Assembly (NCBI RefSeq): GCF_006538745.1
Contig: NZ_BJLR01000030.1
Span: 296,317 to 360,316, forward strand
Source: Cellulomonas cellasea
GTDB taxonomy: Bacteria > Actinomycetota > Actinomycetes > Actinomycetales > Cellulomonadaceae
Direction: 5' to 3'
DNA length: 64,000 bases
Shown: positions 25,360-33,978 of the stretch, in pieces
Layout: every line of letters starts with the position of its first letter
Numbering within the stretch: the stretch's first letter is position 1
Notes under the pieces: model-generated
The model's database searches: none
What the model was told of the DNA's origin: nothing
Seen by the model: only the letters and a program-made list of their open reading frames with translations
Translations under genes and position numbers: made by a program

Positions 25360-26817
25360 GTGGACTTCATCCAGCAGAACGTGATCGACCCGGTGTCGGG
25401 CTTCCTGTGGACGTACGTGCTCGTCTACGTGCTCCTCGGTGTCGGCGTCTACTTCGGGATCCGGACCCGGTTCGTGCAGGTGCGGCTGTTCCCACGCATG
25501 CTGCGCCAGATCCTGTCGTCCCGAGAGGGCTCCGCGGGCGGCATCTCGTCGTTCCAGGCCTTCTGCGTCGGGCTCGCGTCGCGGGTCGGCACCGGGAACA
25601 TCGCGGGCGTCGCGATCGCGCTGACGCTCGGCGGGCCTGGTGCGATCTTCTGGATGTGGGTCGTCGCGCTCGTCGGGATGGCCACGGCGCTCGTCGAGGC
25701 CACGCTCGCGCAGATCTTCAAGGTCGGCTCGCCCGACGGCAGCTTCCGCGGCGGTCCCGCCTTCTACATCGAACGGGGGCTCGGCTCACGGCGGGGCGGC
25801 ATCGTGTTCGCGGTGCTGCTCATCGGCACCTTCGGCATCGCGTTCAACATGGTCCAGGCGAACACGATCGCGGACGTGCTGCGCGGCGGGCACGGCGTCA
25901 GCACCGGGTGGTCGGCGCTCGGGCTCATGGCGCTGACCGCCCCGGTGGTGTTCGGCGGCGTGCGTCGCATCGCGAAGGTCGCCGAGGTCATGCTCCCGGC
26001 GATGGCGCTCGCGTACGTTCTGCTCGCCCTCGTCATCATCGTGCTCAACGTCGGTCGGGTCGGCGAGGTGCTCGCCGACATCGTCACGGCGGCGTTCGGG
26101 GTCGGGGAGGCCGCCGCGGGGATCACCGGCGGTCTCGCCGCGGCGCTCCTCAACGGCGCGAAGCGTGGGCTGTTCTCGAACGAGGCGGGCATGGGCAGCG
26201 CCCCGAACGCGGCCGCGACGGCCACCACGAGCCACCCCGTCAAGCAGGGGCTCATCCAGTCGCTGGGGGTCTTCGTCGACACGATCGTCGTGTGCTCCGC
26301 GACCGCGTTCATCATCCTGTTCGCGGGCGACGCGGTGTACACGCCCGGCTCGACGACCGACGGCGCCTCGCTCACGCAGGCCGCCGTCGCGCACGAGCTG
26401 GGCGACGGCACGACGTGGCTCATGACCGTGCTCGTGTTCGTGTTCGCGTTCTCCTCGGTGCTCGGCAACTACTCCTACGCCGAGGTCAACATGAGCTACC
26501 TGCGCGCGCACCGCGCCACGCTCACCGTCTTCCGCGTCGTCGTCGTCGCGGTCGTCGGGGCCGGCGCGGTGCTCGAGCTCGAGGCGGTGTGGGCCCTCGC
26601 CGACGTCGCGATGGGGCTCATGGCGCTCGTCAACCTCGTCGCGATCGTGCTGCTCGGCCGGTGGGCGCTCGGCGCCCTGCGCGACTTCGAGCGTCAGGTC
26701 CGGGCGGGCGTCGACCCCGTGTTCAACACGACCGGCAACCCGGACCTGCCCCGCGACGTCACCGACAGCGTGTGGACGTCGGAGCCGCACGACGAGGTGG
26801 CGCGCGCGACGATCTGA
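25360..26817 (+). CDS. Sodium:alanine symporter (AGCS family)
   Basis: A 485-residue inner-membrane transporter with about eleven hydrophobic segments. AGCS marks are SSFQAFCVGLASRVGTGNIAGVA, NGAKRGLFSNEAGMGSAPNAAA and FAFSSVLGNYSYAEVNMSYL. It should import alanine or glycine with sodium. I start at GTG 25360 (MDFIQQNVIDPVSGFLW), the usual family N-terminus with a G-rich sequence just upstream, rather than at GTG 25336. The first canonical VGTGN-type motif is preceded by SR instead of the more common A-R, a minor variation. Confidence 0.93.
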   Translation: MDFIQQNVIDPVSGFLWTYVLVYVLLGVGVYFGIRTRFVQVRLFPRMLRQILSSREGSAGGISSFQAFCVGLASRVGTGNIAGVAIALTLGGPGAIFWMWVVALVGMATALVEATLAQIFKVGSPDGSFRGGPAFYIERGLGSRRGGIVFAVLLIGTFGIAFNMVQANTIADVLRGGHGVSTGWSALGLMALTAPVVFGGVRRIAKVAEVMLPAMALAYVLLALVIIVLNVGRVGEVLADIVTAAFGVGEAAAGITGGLAAALLNGAKRGLFSNEAGMGSAPNAAATATTSHPVKQGLIQSLGVFVDTIVVCSATAFIILFAGDAVYTPGSTTDGASLTQAAVAHELGDGTTWLMTVLVFVFAFSSVLGNYSYAEVNMSYLRAHRATLTVFRVVVVAVVGAGAVLELEAVWALADVAMGLMALVNLVAIVLLGRWALGALRDFERQVRAGVDPVFNTTGNPDLPRDVTDSVWTSEPHDEVARATI

Positions 26818-26828
26818 CCCCGCCGGGG

Positions 26829-26855
26829 CCGGGGCCGGCACGAGACCGGCCCCGG
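26829..26855. terminator. Bidirectional terminator between the symporter and ppk2
   Basis: CCGGGGCCGG and CCGGCCCCGG, a 10-bp stem with a 7-nt loop, in the 58-nt convergent space. Confidence 0.65.
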
Positions 26856-26875
26856 TCCGGGCGTCGGCCCGGAGG

Positions 26876-27895
26876 TCAGGAGTCGCGCTCCCGGTCGCCC
26901 AGCAGCGTCGCGGTGTGGTCCGGGACGTACGTCGACAGCTCGCGCGGCGGGCGCTCGTAGCCGCTCGACGCCTTCGGGCGGTCGGGGAGCTCGACCTTCT
27001 CGTGCGGGACGTCCTCGTACGGGATCGTCGAGAGCAGGTGCGCCATCATGTTGAGCCGCGCGTGCTTCTTGATGTCCGACTCCACGACGTACCAGGGGCT
27101 CGACGGCACGTCGGTGTGCACGAGCATCTCGTCCTTGGCGCGCGAGTAGTCCTCCCACCGGTTGATCGACTCGAGGTCCATCGGGCTCAGCTTCCACTGG
27201 CGCACCGGGTCGGACAGCCGCGAGCGGAAGCGCTTGAGCTGCTCCTCGTCGGACACCGAGAACCAGTACTTGCGCAGCAGGATCCCGTCCTCGACGAGCA
27301 TCTGCTCGAAGATCGGCGTCTGGCGCATGAAGCGCGAGTACTCCTGCGGGGTGCAGAACCCCATGACGCGCTCGACGCCGGCGCGGTTGTACCAGGACCG
27401 GTCGAACAGCACGATCTCGCCGGCCGCGGGCAGCTGGGCGATGTAGCGCTGGTAGTACCACTGCCCGCGCTCGCGCTCGGTCGGGGCGGGCAGCGCCGCG
27501 ATGCGCACGATGCGGGGGCTGAGGTACTCCGTGATGCGCTTGATCGTGCCGCCCTTGCCCGCCGCGTCACGCCCCTCGAACACCACGACGACGCGGGCGC
27601 CGGTCGCGCGGACCCACTGCTGGACCTTGACGAGCTCGGCCTGCAGCCGGAACAGCTCGGCCTCGTAGACGTCGTTGTCGATCTTGGGCCCGCGACGCTG
27701 CTTGTCGGCCTGCTTCGCGGCCTGCTTCGCCGCCTCCTTGGCCTCCTTCGACGGCTTCTTCTGCGTCGTCGACGCCGTCGGCTTCTTCTGCTTCGCGGAC
27801 ACCGCCGGCTCCGTCGGCGTCGCCTGCTCCGACGGTCCGGGGTGCTCGGCTCGCTCGGCCTGCTCGGCTTGCTCGTTCGTACCGGTGGTTGCCAT
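26876..27895 (-). CDS. ppk2: Polyphosphate kinase 2
   Basis: A 339-residue PPK2-family enzyme. Walker A is VVFEGRDAAGKGGTIKRI, Walker B is LFDRSWYNRAGVERVMGF, and the lid has RSRLSDPVRQWKLSPMD. PPK2 enzymes transfer phosphate between polyphosphate and nucleotides, usually making GTP or ATP from diphosphates. The first ~70 residues are a low-complexity Glu/Ala/Lys/Thr extension (STTQKKPSKEAKEAAKQAAK) absent from minimal family members and probably disordered or nucleic-acid/polyphosphate binding. TAGCGT lies 6 nt before the ATG; the gene is divergent from the helicase. Confidence 0.95.
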   Translation of the reverse strand: MATTGTNEQAEQAERAEHPGPSEQATPTEPAVSAKQKKPTASTTQKKPSKEAKEAAKQAAKQADKQRRGPKIDNDVYEAELFRLQAELVKVQQWVRATGARVVVVFEGRDAAGKGGTIKRITEYLSPRIVRIAALPAPTERERGQWYYQRYIAQLPAAGEIVLFDRSWYNRAGVERVMGFCTPQEYSRFMRQTPIFEQMLVEDGILLRKYWFSVSDEEQLKRFRSRLSDPVRQWKLSPMDLESINRWEDYSRAKDEMLVHTDVPSSPWYVVESDIKKHARLNMMAHLLSTIPYEDVPHEKVELPDRPKASSGYERPPRELSTYVPDHTATLLGDRERDS

Positions 27896-27985
27896 GACGG
27901 GACGCTAGCGCCGTCCGCGCCCGGCCGCCCCCGGGACCGGCCATGGCGGCACCCCGGAGGTGCGCGGGCCTGGGAGGATGGCCCG

Positions 27986-30589
27986 GTGCCCGACGCCGAC
28001 CGCCCGCTGACCCTCGCCGAGCGTGTCCCGGCCGACCCCCACGACCCCGACGCGCTGTACGAGGCGTTCACCGGCTGGGCGAGCGAGCAGGGCCTCGCGC
28101 TCTACCCGCACCAGCAGGAGGCGCTGCTCGAGCTCGTGACGGGCTCGCACGTGATCCTGTCGACGCCGACGGGCTCCGGTAAGTCGCTCGTCGCGATCGC
28201 CGCGCACTTCGTGGCCCTCGCGCAGGGCCGCCGCACGTTCTACACCGCGCCTCTGAAGGCGCTCGTGAGCGAGAAGTTCTTCGCGCTCGTCGAGGCGTTC
28301 GGGTCGGAGAACGTCGGGATGATGACGGGCGACTCCGCGGTCAACGCCGACGCCCCGATCATCTGCTGCACCGCCGAGATCCTCGCGAACCAGGCGCTGC
28401 GCCACGGCGCGGACACGGACGCCGGCCAGGTCGTCATGGACGAGTTCCACTTCTACGCCGACCCGCAGCGCGGCTGGGCGTGGCAGGTGCCGCTCCTCGA
28501 GCTGCCTCGCGCGCAGTTCCTGCTGATGTCGGCGACGCTCGGCGACGTCGCGTTCTTCGCCGAGGACCTCACGCGGCGCACGGGCGAGCCCGTGGCGGTG
28601 ATCGACGACGCGGAGCGGCCCGTCCCGCTCACGTTCACGTACGCGGTCGAGCCGCTGCACGAGCTGCTCGAGGAGCTCGTGCGCACGCGCCGGGCGCCGG
28701 TGTACGTCGTGCACTTCACGCAGAAGGAGGCGGTCGAGCGCGCGCAGGCGCTGCTGTCGATGAACCTCGCGAGCCGCGAGCACCGCGACCGCATCGCGGA
28801 CGAGCTCGGCGCGTTCCGGTTCGGGCCCGGCTTCGGGCGGACGCTGTCCCGGCTGCTGCGCCACGGCGTCGGGATCCACCACGCGGGGATGCTGCCCAAG
28901 TACCGCCGGGTCGTCGAGCGCCTCACGCAGAAGGGCCTGCTGCAGGTCGTGTGCGGCACGGACACCCTCGGCGTCGGCATCAACGTCCCGATCCGCACGG
29001 TCGTGCTCACGTCGCTCGTGAAGTACGACGGGGTCCGCATGCGGCACCTGTCGGCGCGCGAGTTCCACCAGATCGCCGGTCGCGCCGGGCGCGCGGGCTA
29101 CGACACGGTCGGCGAGGTCATCGTGATGGCGCCCGAGCACGTGATCGAGAACCGCAAGCTGCTCGAGCGCGCGGGCGACGACCCGAAGAAGCTCAAGAAG
29201 ATCGTCCGCAAGAAGGCCCCCGAGGGCGCCGTGAACTGGACGGACAAGACGTTCGAGCGGCTGCGCGACGCCCCGCCCGAGCCCCTCACGTCGAGCTTCG
29301 CGGTGAGCCACGCGATGGTGCTCAACGTCCTCGCGCGCGAGGGCGACCCCGTCGCGGCGATGACCCGGCTGCTCACCGAGAACCACGAGCCCGAGAGCGC
29401 GCGCGGCCGCCACGTGCGCCAGGCGGTCTCGGTGTACCGCTCGCTGCGCACCGCGGGCGTCGTCGAGCGCGTCGCCGTCCCCGACCCCGCGGCACCCGCG
29501 GGCCGGCGGCGCACCGTGCGCCTGACCGTCGACGTCCCCGCGAACTTCGCGCTCAACCAGCCGCTGTCGCCGTTCGCGTTCGCGGCTCTCGACCTGCTCG
29601 ACCGGGAGGACCCGGCGTACGCGCACGACGTCGTCTCGGTCATCGAGGCCACGCTCGACGACCCGCGCCAGGTCCTCGCGGCGCAGGAGAACAAGGCGCG
29701 CGGCGAGGCGGTCGCGGCCATGAAGGCCGACGGGATCGAGTACGAGGAGCGCATGGCGCTGCTCGAGGACGTGACCTACCCGCGCCCGCTCGCCGAGATC
29801 CTGACCGCGACGTTCCACACGTACAAGCAGACGAACCCGTGGGTCGCCGACCACGAGCTCTCGCCCAAGTCGGTCGTCCGCGAGATGCACGAGCGCGCGA
29901 TGACGTTCCCCGAGTACGTCTCGACGTACACCCTCGACCGCACCGAGGGCGTCCTGCTGCGCTACCTCGCCGACGCCTACCGCGCGCTGCGCCAGACCGT
30001 CCCGGAGGAGGCGCGTACCGAAGAGCTCCACGAGATCGTCGAGTGGCTCGGTGAGCTCGTGCGGCGCACCGACTCGAGCCTGCTCGACGAGTGGGAGCGG
30101 CTGCGCAACCCGCTCGACGAGCGGGGGCCCGACGGCGAGCTCACCGCGGTCGAGGACGACGCTCCCCCGCCCGTCACCGCGAACCCCCGCGCGTTCCGGG
30201 CGCTCGTGCGGGGCGCGCTGTTCCGCCGCGTCGAGCTCGTGGCGCGCGAGGCGTACGGGGCGCTCGCCGCGCTGGGGGACCAGGACGGCGACGGCGCGGC
30301 GTGGGACGCGGACCGGTGGGCCCAGGCCCTCGACCCGTACTACGACGACCACGACGAGATCCTCACGGGCGCCCCGGCGCGCGGGCCGGCGCTGTTCACC
30401 GTCGTCGACCGCTCCGGCCCGGGCCACGAGCTGCCCGCGGGCGCGGTCGCCGGCACGTGGGAGGTGCGTCAGGTGCTCGACGACCCGGCCGGCGACCACG
30501 ACTGGCGCATCGACGCGGTCGTCGACCTCGCGGCGAGCGACGCCGTCGGGGAGGTCGTGCTCACGGTCACGGCGGTCGGGCGGCTCTGA
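27986..30589 (+). CDS. DEAD/DEAH-box helicase with DUF3516
   Basis: An 867-residue superfamily 2 RNA/DNA helicase. Motif I is STPTGSGKSLVA, motif II VVMDEFHFYADPQRG (DEFH rather than DEAD/DEAH), motif III LLMSATLGD, motif VI FHQIAGRAGRAGYDTVG. The C-terminal half is DUF3516, a domain found only in such actinobacterial Ski2-like helicases. GAGGAT lies 6 nt before the GTG start. The biological substrate is unknown; Ski2 relatives unwind structured RNA. It converges on the CPBP-like gene. Confidence 0.93.
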   Translation: MPDADRPLTLAERVPADPHDPDALYEAFTGWASEQGLALYPHQQEALLELVTGSHVILSTPTGSGKSLVAIAAHFVALAQGRRTFYTAPLKALVSEKFFALVEAFGSENVGMMTGDSAVNADAPIICCTAEILANQALRHGADTDAGQVVMDEFHFYADPQRGWAWQVPLLELPRAQFLLMSATLGDVAFFAEDLTRRTGEPVAVIDDAERPVPLTFTYAVEPLHELLEELVRTRRAPVYVVHFTQKEAVERAQALLSMNLASREHRDRIADELGAFRFGPGFGRTLSRLLRHGVGIHHAGMLPKYRRVVERLTQKGLLQVVCGTDTLGVGINVPIRTVVLTSLVKYDGVRMRHLSAREFHQIAGRAGRAGYDTVGEVIVMAPEHVIENRKLLERAGDDPKKLKKIVRKKAPEGAVNWTDKTFERLRDAPPEPLTSSFAVSHAMVLNVLAREGDPVAAMTRLLTENHEPESARGRHVRQAVSVYRSLRTAGVVERVAVPDPAAPAGRRRTVRLTVDVPANFALNQPLSPFAFAALDLLDREDPAYAHDVVSVIEATLDDPRQVLAAQENKARGEAVAAMKADGIEYEERMALLEDVTYPRPLAEILTATFHTYKQTNPWVADHELSPKSVVREMHERAMTFPEYVSTYTLDRTEGVLLRYLADAYRALRQTVPEEARTEELHEIVEWLGELVRRTDSSLLDEWERLRNPLDERGPDGELTAVEDDAPPPVTANPRAFRALVRGALFRRVELVAREAYGALAALGDQDGDGAAWDADRWAQALDPYYDDHDEILTGAPARGPALFTVVDRSGPGHELPAGAVAGTWEVRQVLDDPAGDHDWRIDAVVDLAASDAVGEVVLTVTAVGRL

Positions 30590-30616
30590 GCGGCCGCCCG
30601 TCGTGCGGGTCCCGCG

Positions 30617-31444
30617 TCAGTACACGAAGACCGGCAGCCACTCGCGGTTGTGCGCGTGCACGAGCGCGAGGAACAGCACGAGGTCGAACAGCAGGTGCAC
30701 CGACACCACGTACGTCAGCGACTTCGTGAGCTTGAACGTGTACCCCTGCAGCAGCGCGAACGGGTACGTCAGCAGCGGCCCCCACGACTGGTAGCCGATC
30801 TCCCACAGGAACGACGAGAACACCACCGCCTGCAGCAGGTTCGCGAGCCAGTCGGGGAAGTGCCGGCGCAGGAGCGTGAACGTCGTGCACACGAAGAACA
30901 GCTCGTCCCAGATGCCGACCGCGTTCACCCCGAGGAACAGGCGCACGAAGACCGTCGGGTCCGAGGCGTCCGGCCAGTTCGTGTAGACCCCGGTCCGGAT
31001 CAGGTAGAACGGCAGGATCAGGTACCCGAGCAGCACGACGAGCAGCAGGTACAGCCGCGCGGGCAGCGGCCACGGCCGCCCGGTGCGGACGGGGAAGCGG
31101 ATGAGGTCCTCGCGGTACACGAACCGCGAGACGGCCCACGGGACGACGACGGCGAGCGCGAGCGCCGACCCCATGAGCGCCATGTGGCCGATGCTCAGGT
31201 CCGCGTCGAGCGGGACGAGGCTGATGATCGTCAGGCCGGCGGCGACGAGCACGAGGTGCCGCGCGAGCTCGCGGTCGACGACCGCGGCGAGGGCGACGGC
31301 CGCCGCGAGCGCCGCGTAGCCGGCGAGGTCGTGCTGGACGCCGAACAGCAGCACCGCCGACACGCAGAGCAGCAGCACCGGCGGCAGCTTCCAGCTCAGG
31401 ACGGCGCGCTGGTCCTCGATCGTCGGCGTCGGCGTCGCGGTCAC
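30617..31444 (-). CDS. CPBP-like intramembrane protein, degenerate motif
   Basis: A 275-residue membrane protein with about eight hydrophobic segments. The C-terminal half resembles the CPBP (Abi) glutamic peptidase fold: WDELFFVCTTFTLLRRHFP, VFSSFLWEIGYQS and SVHLLFDLVLF stand where EExxxR, FxxxH and HxxxD/N are expected. The first motif reads DE instead of EE and lacks the arginine, and the second ends in Trp, not His, so proteolytic activity is doubtful. The GTG start has only a weak ribosome binding site. Confidence 0.7.
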   Translation of the reverse strand: MTATPTPTIEDQRAVLSWKLPPVLLLCVSAVLLFGVQHDLAGYAALAAAVALAAVVDRELARHLVLVAAGLTIISLVPLDADLSIGHMALMGSALALAVVVPWAVSRFVYREDLIRFPVRTGRPWPLPARLYLLLVVLLGYLILPFYLIRTGVYTNWPDASDPTVFVRLFLGVNAVGIWDELFFVCTTFTLLRRHFPDWLANLLQAVVFSSFLWEIGYQSWGPLLTYPFALLQGYTFKLTKSLTYVVSVHLLFDLVLFLALVHAHNREWLPVFVY

Positions 31445-31581
31445 CGGGACAGCGTGCCACGGCTCGGCGTGCGCGCCCGGTGGAGCCGCTGTTCCGGGAC
31501 CGGCGGGGCGCCGGGCTCGACGCGCCCGGCACGCAGGCCCGACGTAGCGTGAGGACCACACCCGACGACGTGGAGGCGACG

Positions 31582-32085
31582 ATGACGGCACCGACGACGA
31601 ACGAGGCGTCCGACGACGACCTGCAGACCATCGCCGCGATCGTGAAGGCCGCGAAGATCGCGCTCCTGACGACCACGACGCTCGACGGTCACCTGCACAG
31701 CCGCCCGCTCGCGGTGCAGGACGCCGACTACGACGGCGAGCTGTGGTTCTTCACGCAGGACCCGAGCCGCAAGGTCGACGACATCCGCACGCACCCGCAG
31801 GTCAACGCCGCGTTCGAGTCGGACAAGGGCTTCCTGTCGATCGCCGGGCGCGCGGAGGTCGTGCACGACCGGGCCAAGGTCGACGAGCTCTGGTCGCCGC
31901 AGATCTCCGCGTGGTTCCCCGACGGCAAGGACGACCCGACGGTTGCGCTGCTGCACGTCGTGCCCGAGTCCGCGGAGTACTGGAGCGACGACACCCCGAA
32001 CGTCGCGAAGGTGTTCAAGATCGCGAAGGCGGCGGTCACCGGGGGCCAGCCGGACATCGGCGAGAACCGCTCGGTCGAGCTCTGA
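31582..32085 (+). CDS. Pyridoxamine-oxidase-like general stress protein
   Basis: A 167-residue FMN-binding split-barrel protein. AKIALLTTTTLDGHLHSRPLAV, LWFFTQDPSRKVDDI and VNAAFESDKGFLSIAGRAEVV are the blocks of the family often called general stress protein 26. The C-terminus APNV-K-like sequence SAEYWSDDTPNVAKVFKIAKA is usual. Probably binds flavin and acts in redox stress; no substrate known. TAGCGT at 31545 lies some 30 nt upstream of the ATG and GGAGG (about 31572) provides a ribosome binding site. Confidence 0.88.
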   Translation: MTAPTTNEASDDDLQTIAAIVKAAKIALLTTTTLDGHLHSRPLAVQDADYDGELWFFTQDPSRKVDDIRTHPQVNAAFESDKGFLSIAGRAEVVHDRAKVDELWSPQISAWFPDGKDDPTVALLHVVPESAEYWSDDTPNVAKVFKIAKAAVTGGQPDIGENRSVEL

Positions 32086-32142
32086 CGGCGCCCGGCACAC
32101 CAGCGGACCGCGCTCGGCACCGGGGGCGCCGCGAGGGACGAC

Positions 32143-32161
32143 CAAGGTAAGGCAATCCTGC
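32143..32161. promoter_or_regulatory. DtxR/IdeR-like box 1
   Basis: CAAGGTAAGGCAATCCTGC matches the 19-bp iron-box consensus TTAGGTTAGGCTAACCTAA at 12 positions by hand alignment. It is 30 bp (centre to centre) from box 2. Confidence 0.5.
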
Positions 32162-32172
32162 GTCTGCGCAGG

Positions 32173-32191
32173 TCAGGGCAGGCAAACCTGC
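32173..32191. promoter_or_regulatory. DtxR/IdeR-like box 2
   Basis: TCAGGGCAGGCAAACCTGC matches the same consensus at 13 positions. It ends one base before a -35 element, ATGACA (32193-32198), which is 17 nt from the -10 TACGGT (32216-32221). Confidence 0.55.
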
Positions 32192-32227
32192 GATGACAGA
32201 TCGCGGCGAGGCTCCTACGGTGGCGTC

Positions 32228-32794
32228 ATGACCACGCACCCGTCGCCCACGGTCCTGCCGTCGCTGCCCGTCTTCGACACCGAGTTCGCCTCGCGCCTCA
32301 ACTGGCTGCGCGCGGGCGTCCTGGGCGCCAACGACGGCATCGTGTCGATCGCCGCCATGGTCGTCGGGGTCGCCGCCGCCACGCCGTCGGTCCCGGCGAT
32401 CGCGATCGCCGGCGCCGCGGGGCTCGTCGCGGGCGCGCTGTCGATGGCCTCGGGCGAGTACGTCTCGGTGAGCAGCCAGCGCGACGCGGAGCGGTCCCGC
32501 GCGGGCGACGACGTGCCGCACCTGACGAGCGCGTGGCACGCCGCGGGCGCCTCGCTCGTCTCCTTCGTCGTCGGCGGGCTCGTCCCGCTGCTCGTCGTCC
32601 TGACCACCCCGGCCCCCGCGCGCGTGCCCGCGACGTTCGCGGCGGTCGTCGTCGCGCTCGCCCTCACCGGTGACGTCAGCGCGCGCCTCGGCGGGTCGGC
32701 GCCCGGGCCCGCGGTGCGCCGCAACGTGCTCGGCGGCGGCCTCGCGATGGCCGTCACGTACGGCGTCGGGCTCCTCGTCGGCATCGCGGTCTGA
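32228..32794 (+). CDS. VIT1/CCC1 family iron/manganese transporter
   Basis: A 188-residue membrane protein. SRLNWLRAGVLGANDGIVSI at the N-terminus and LVAGALSMASGEYVSVSSQRDAE in the middle are the VIT1 hallmarks, with the charged residues that lead metal through the first two helices; about five membrane segments are visible. The family exports or sequesters Fe2+/Mn2+. It is shorter than many bacterial members, with a reduced metal-binding insert. Two DtxR/IdeR-like boxes and a promoter (ATGACA-17-TACGGT) precede it, and TACGGT is 6 nt from the ATG. Confidence 0.92.
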   Translation: MTTHPSPTVLPSLPVFDTEFASRLNWLRAGVLGANDGIVSIAAMVVGVAAATPSVPAIAIAGAAGLVAGALSMASGEYVSVSSQRDAERSRAGDDVPHLTSAWHAAGASLVSFVVGGLVPLLVVLTTPAPARVPATFAAVVVALALTGDVSARLGGSAPGPAVRRNVLGGGLAMAVTYGVGLLVGIAV

Positions 32795-32913
32795 CCGCGG
32801 GGCCGACGCGCCCGGTGCGCCCGGCGGTGCGCGGCCGTCGACCGGCGGACCCCGGCCAGTCGCAGGACCCCGCGGCCCACGGGACGCCCGCGCCGGCTGG
32901 CTAGGCTTCCGCC

Positions 32914-33411
32914 GTGGCACCCAAGAAGCCCGCACCGGCGGGCACCCCCGCCCTCGTCGCGCTCGCCGCGGCCGGCGTCGCGCACACCGCGCACCCGTAC
33001 GAGCACGACCCCGCGAGCGACGTCGGCTACGGGCTCGAGGCGGCGCAGGCGCTCGGCGTCCCGCCCGAGCAGGTCTTCAAGACCCTCATGACCAGCGTCG
33101 ACGGCGTGCTCACCGTCGCGGTCGTGCCCGTGACCGGCAAGCTCGACCTCAAGGCGCTCGCGCACGCCGCGGGCGGCAAGAAGGCCGTGATGGCCGAGCG
33201 CGCCGCCGCCGAGCGGGCGACGGGCTACGTCGTCGGCGGCATCTCGCCGCTCGGGCAGAAGTCCTCGCACCCGACCGTGCTCGACGAGACGGTCTGGCTG
33301 TTCGACACCGTGCTCGTCTCGGGCGGGCGACGCGGGCTCGACGTCGAGCTCGCGCCCGCGGACCTCGTGCGGCTCACGGACGCGACCGTCGCGGACATCG
33401 CGCGCGCCTGA
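32914..33411 (+). CDS. ybaK: Cys-tRNA(Pro)/Cys-tRNA(Cys) deacylase
   Basis: A 165-residue YbaK/EbsC-family protein, a single editing domain that removes misattached cysteine from tRNA-Pro. Typical blocks are FKTLMTSVDGVLTVAVVPVTGKLDLKALAHAAGGKKAVMA (abridged: FKTLM and the KK pair), GYVVGGISPLGQK and VSGGRRGLDVELAPADLV. The conserved Lys in FKTL is present. TAGGCT lies 6 nt before the GTG start, so the mRNA is probably leaderless. Confidence 0.94.
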   Translation: MAPKKPAPAGTPALVALAAAGVAHTAHPYEHDPASDVGYGLEAAQALGVPPEQVFKTLMTSVDGVLTVAVVPVTGKLDLKALAHAAGGKKAVMAERAAAERATGYVVGGISPLGQKSSHPTVLDETVWLFDTVLVSGGRRGLDVELAPADLVRLTDATVADIARA

Positions 33412-33480
33412 CGCGGTACCGACGACCCGGCCGCAAGCGCGGCGGCGGGCCACCCTCGCTCAGGTTCGGCGGCCCCGGGG

Positions 33481-33879
33481 TCAGCGGCCCGGCGCCGCGA
33501 ACGGGCGCGACGTCGGGACGATCTCCTTGCCGAGCGGCAGCAGCGAGACGGGGATCAGCTTGAGGTTCGCGATGCCCATGGGGATCCCGATGATCGAGAC
33601 GAACAGCGGCACGGCGGTCACGACGTGGCCGATCGCGAGCCAGATGCCCGCGACGAGCACCCACACGACGTTGCCGATCGTCGACCACGCGCCCGCGCCG
33701 GGCCTGTCGACGACCGTGCGCCCGAACGGCCACAGCACGTAGCTCGCGATCCGGAACGAGGCGATGCCGAAGGGGATCGTCACGACCAGCACGCAGCACA
33801 CGACGCCTGCGGCGACGTAGCCGAGCGCGAGCCAGAGCCCCGCGAAGACGAGCCAGATCAGGTTGAGGAGCGTGTTCAC
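33481..33879 (-). CDS. YccF family membrane protein
   Basis: A 132-residue protein made of two YccF repeats: NLIWLVFAGLWLALGYVAAG / VVTIPFGIASFRIASYVLWPFG and NVVWVLVAGIWLAIGHVVTA / SIIGIPMGIANLKLIPVSLLPLG. Four membrane segments. Function unknown. I use GTG 33879 (VNTLLNLIWLVFAG), which matches the family's N-terminus; a longer frame starts 18 nt earlier. Confidence 0.9.
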   Translation of the reverse strand: MNTLLNLIWLVFAGLWLALGYVAAGVVCCVLVVTIPFGIASFRIASYVLWPFGRTVVDRPGAGAWSTIGNVVWVLVAGIWLAIGHVVTAVPLFVSIIGIPMGIANLKLIPVSLLPLGKEIVPTSRPFAAPGR

Positions 33880-33978
33880 GGCCCCACTGTCCCCCACCGC
33901 GGGGCGGTCCGGGATCCGGGAAGACCCCGGTCGGACCCCGGACCCGCGTGCGCGCGCCCCGGTCTAGGGTGTCCTGCC

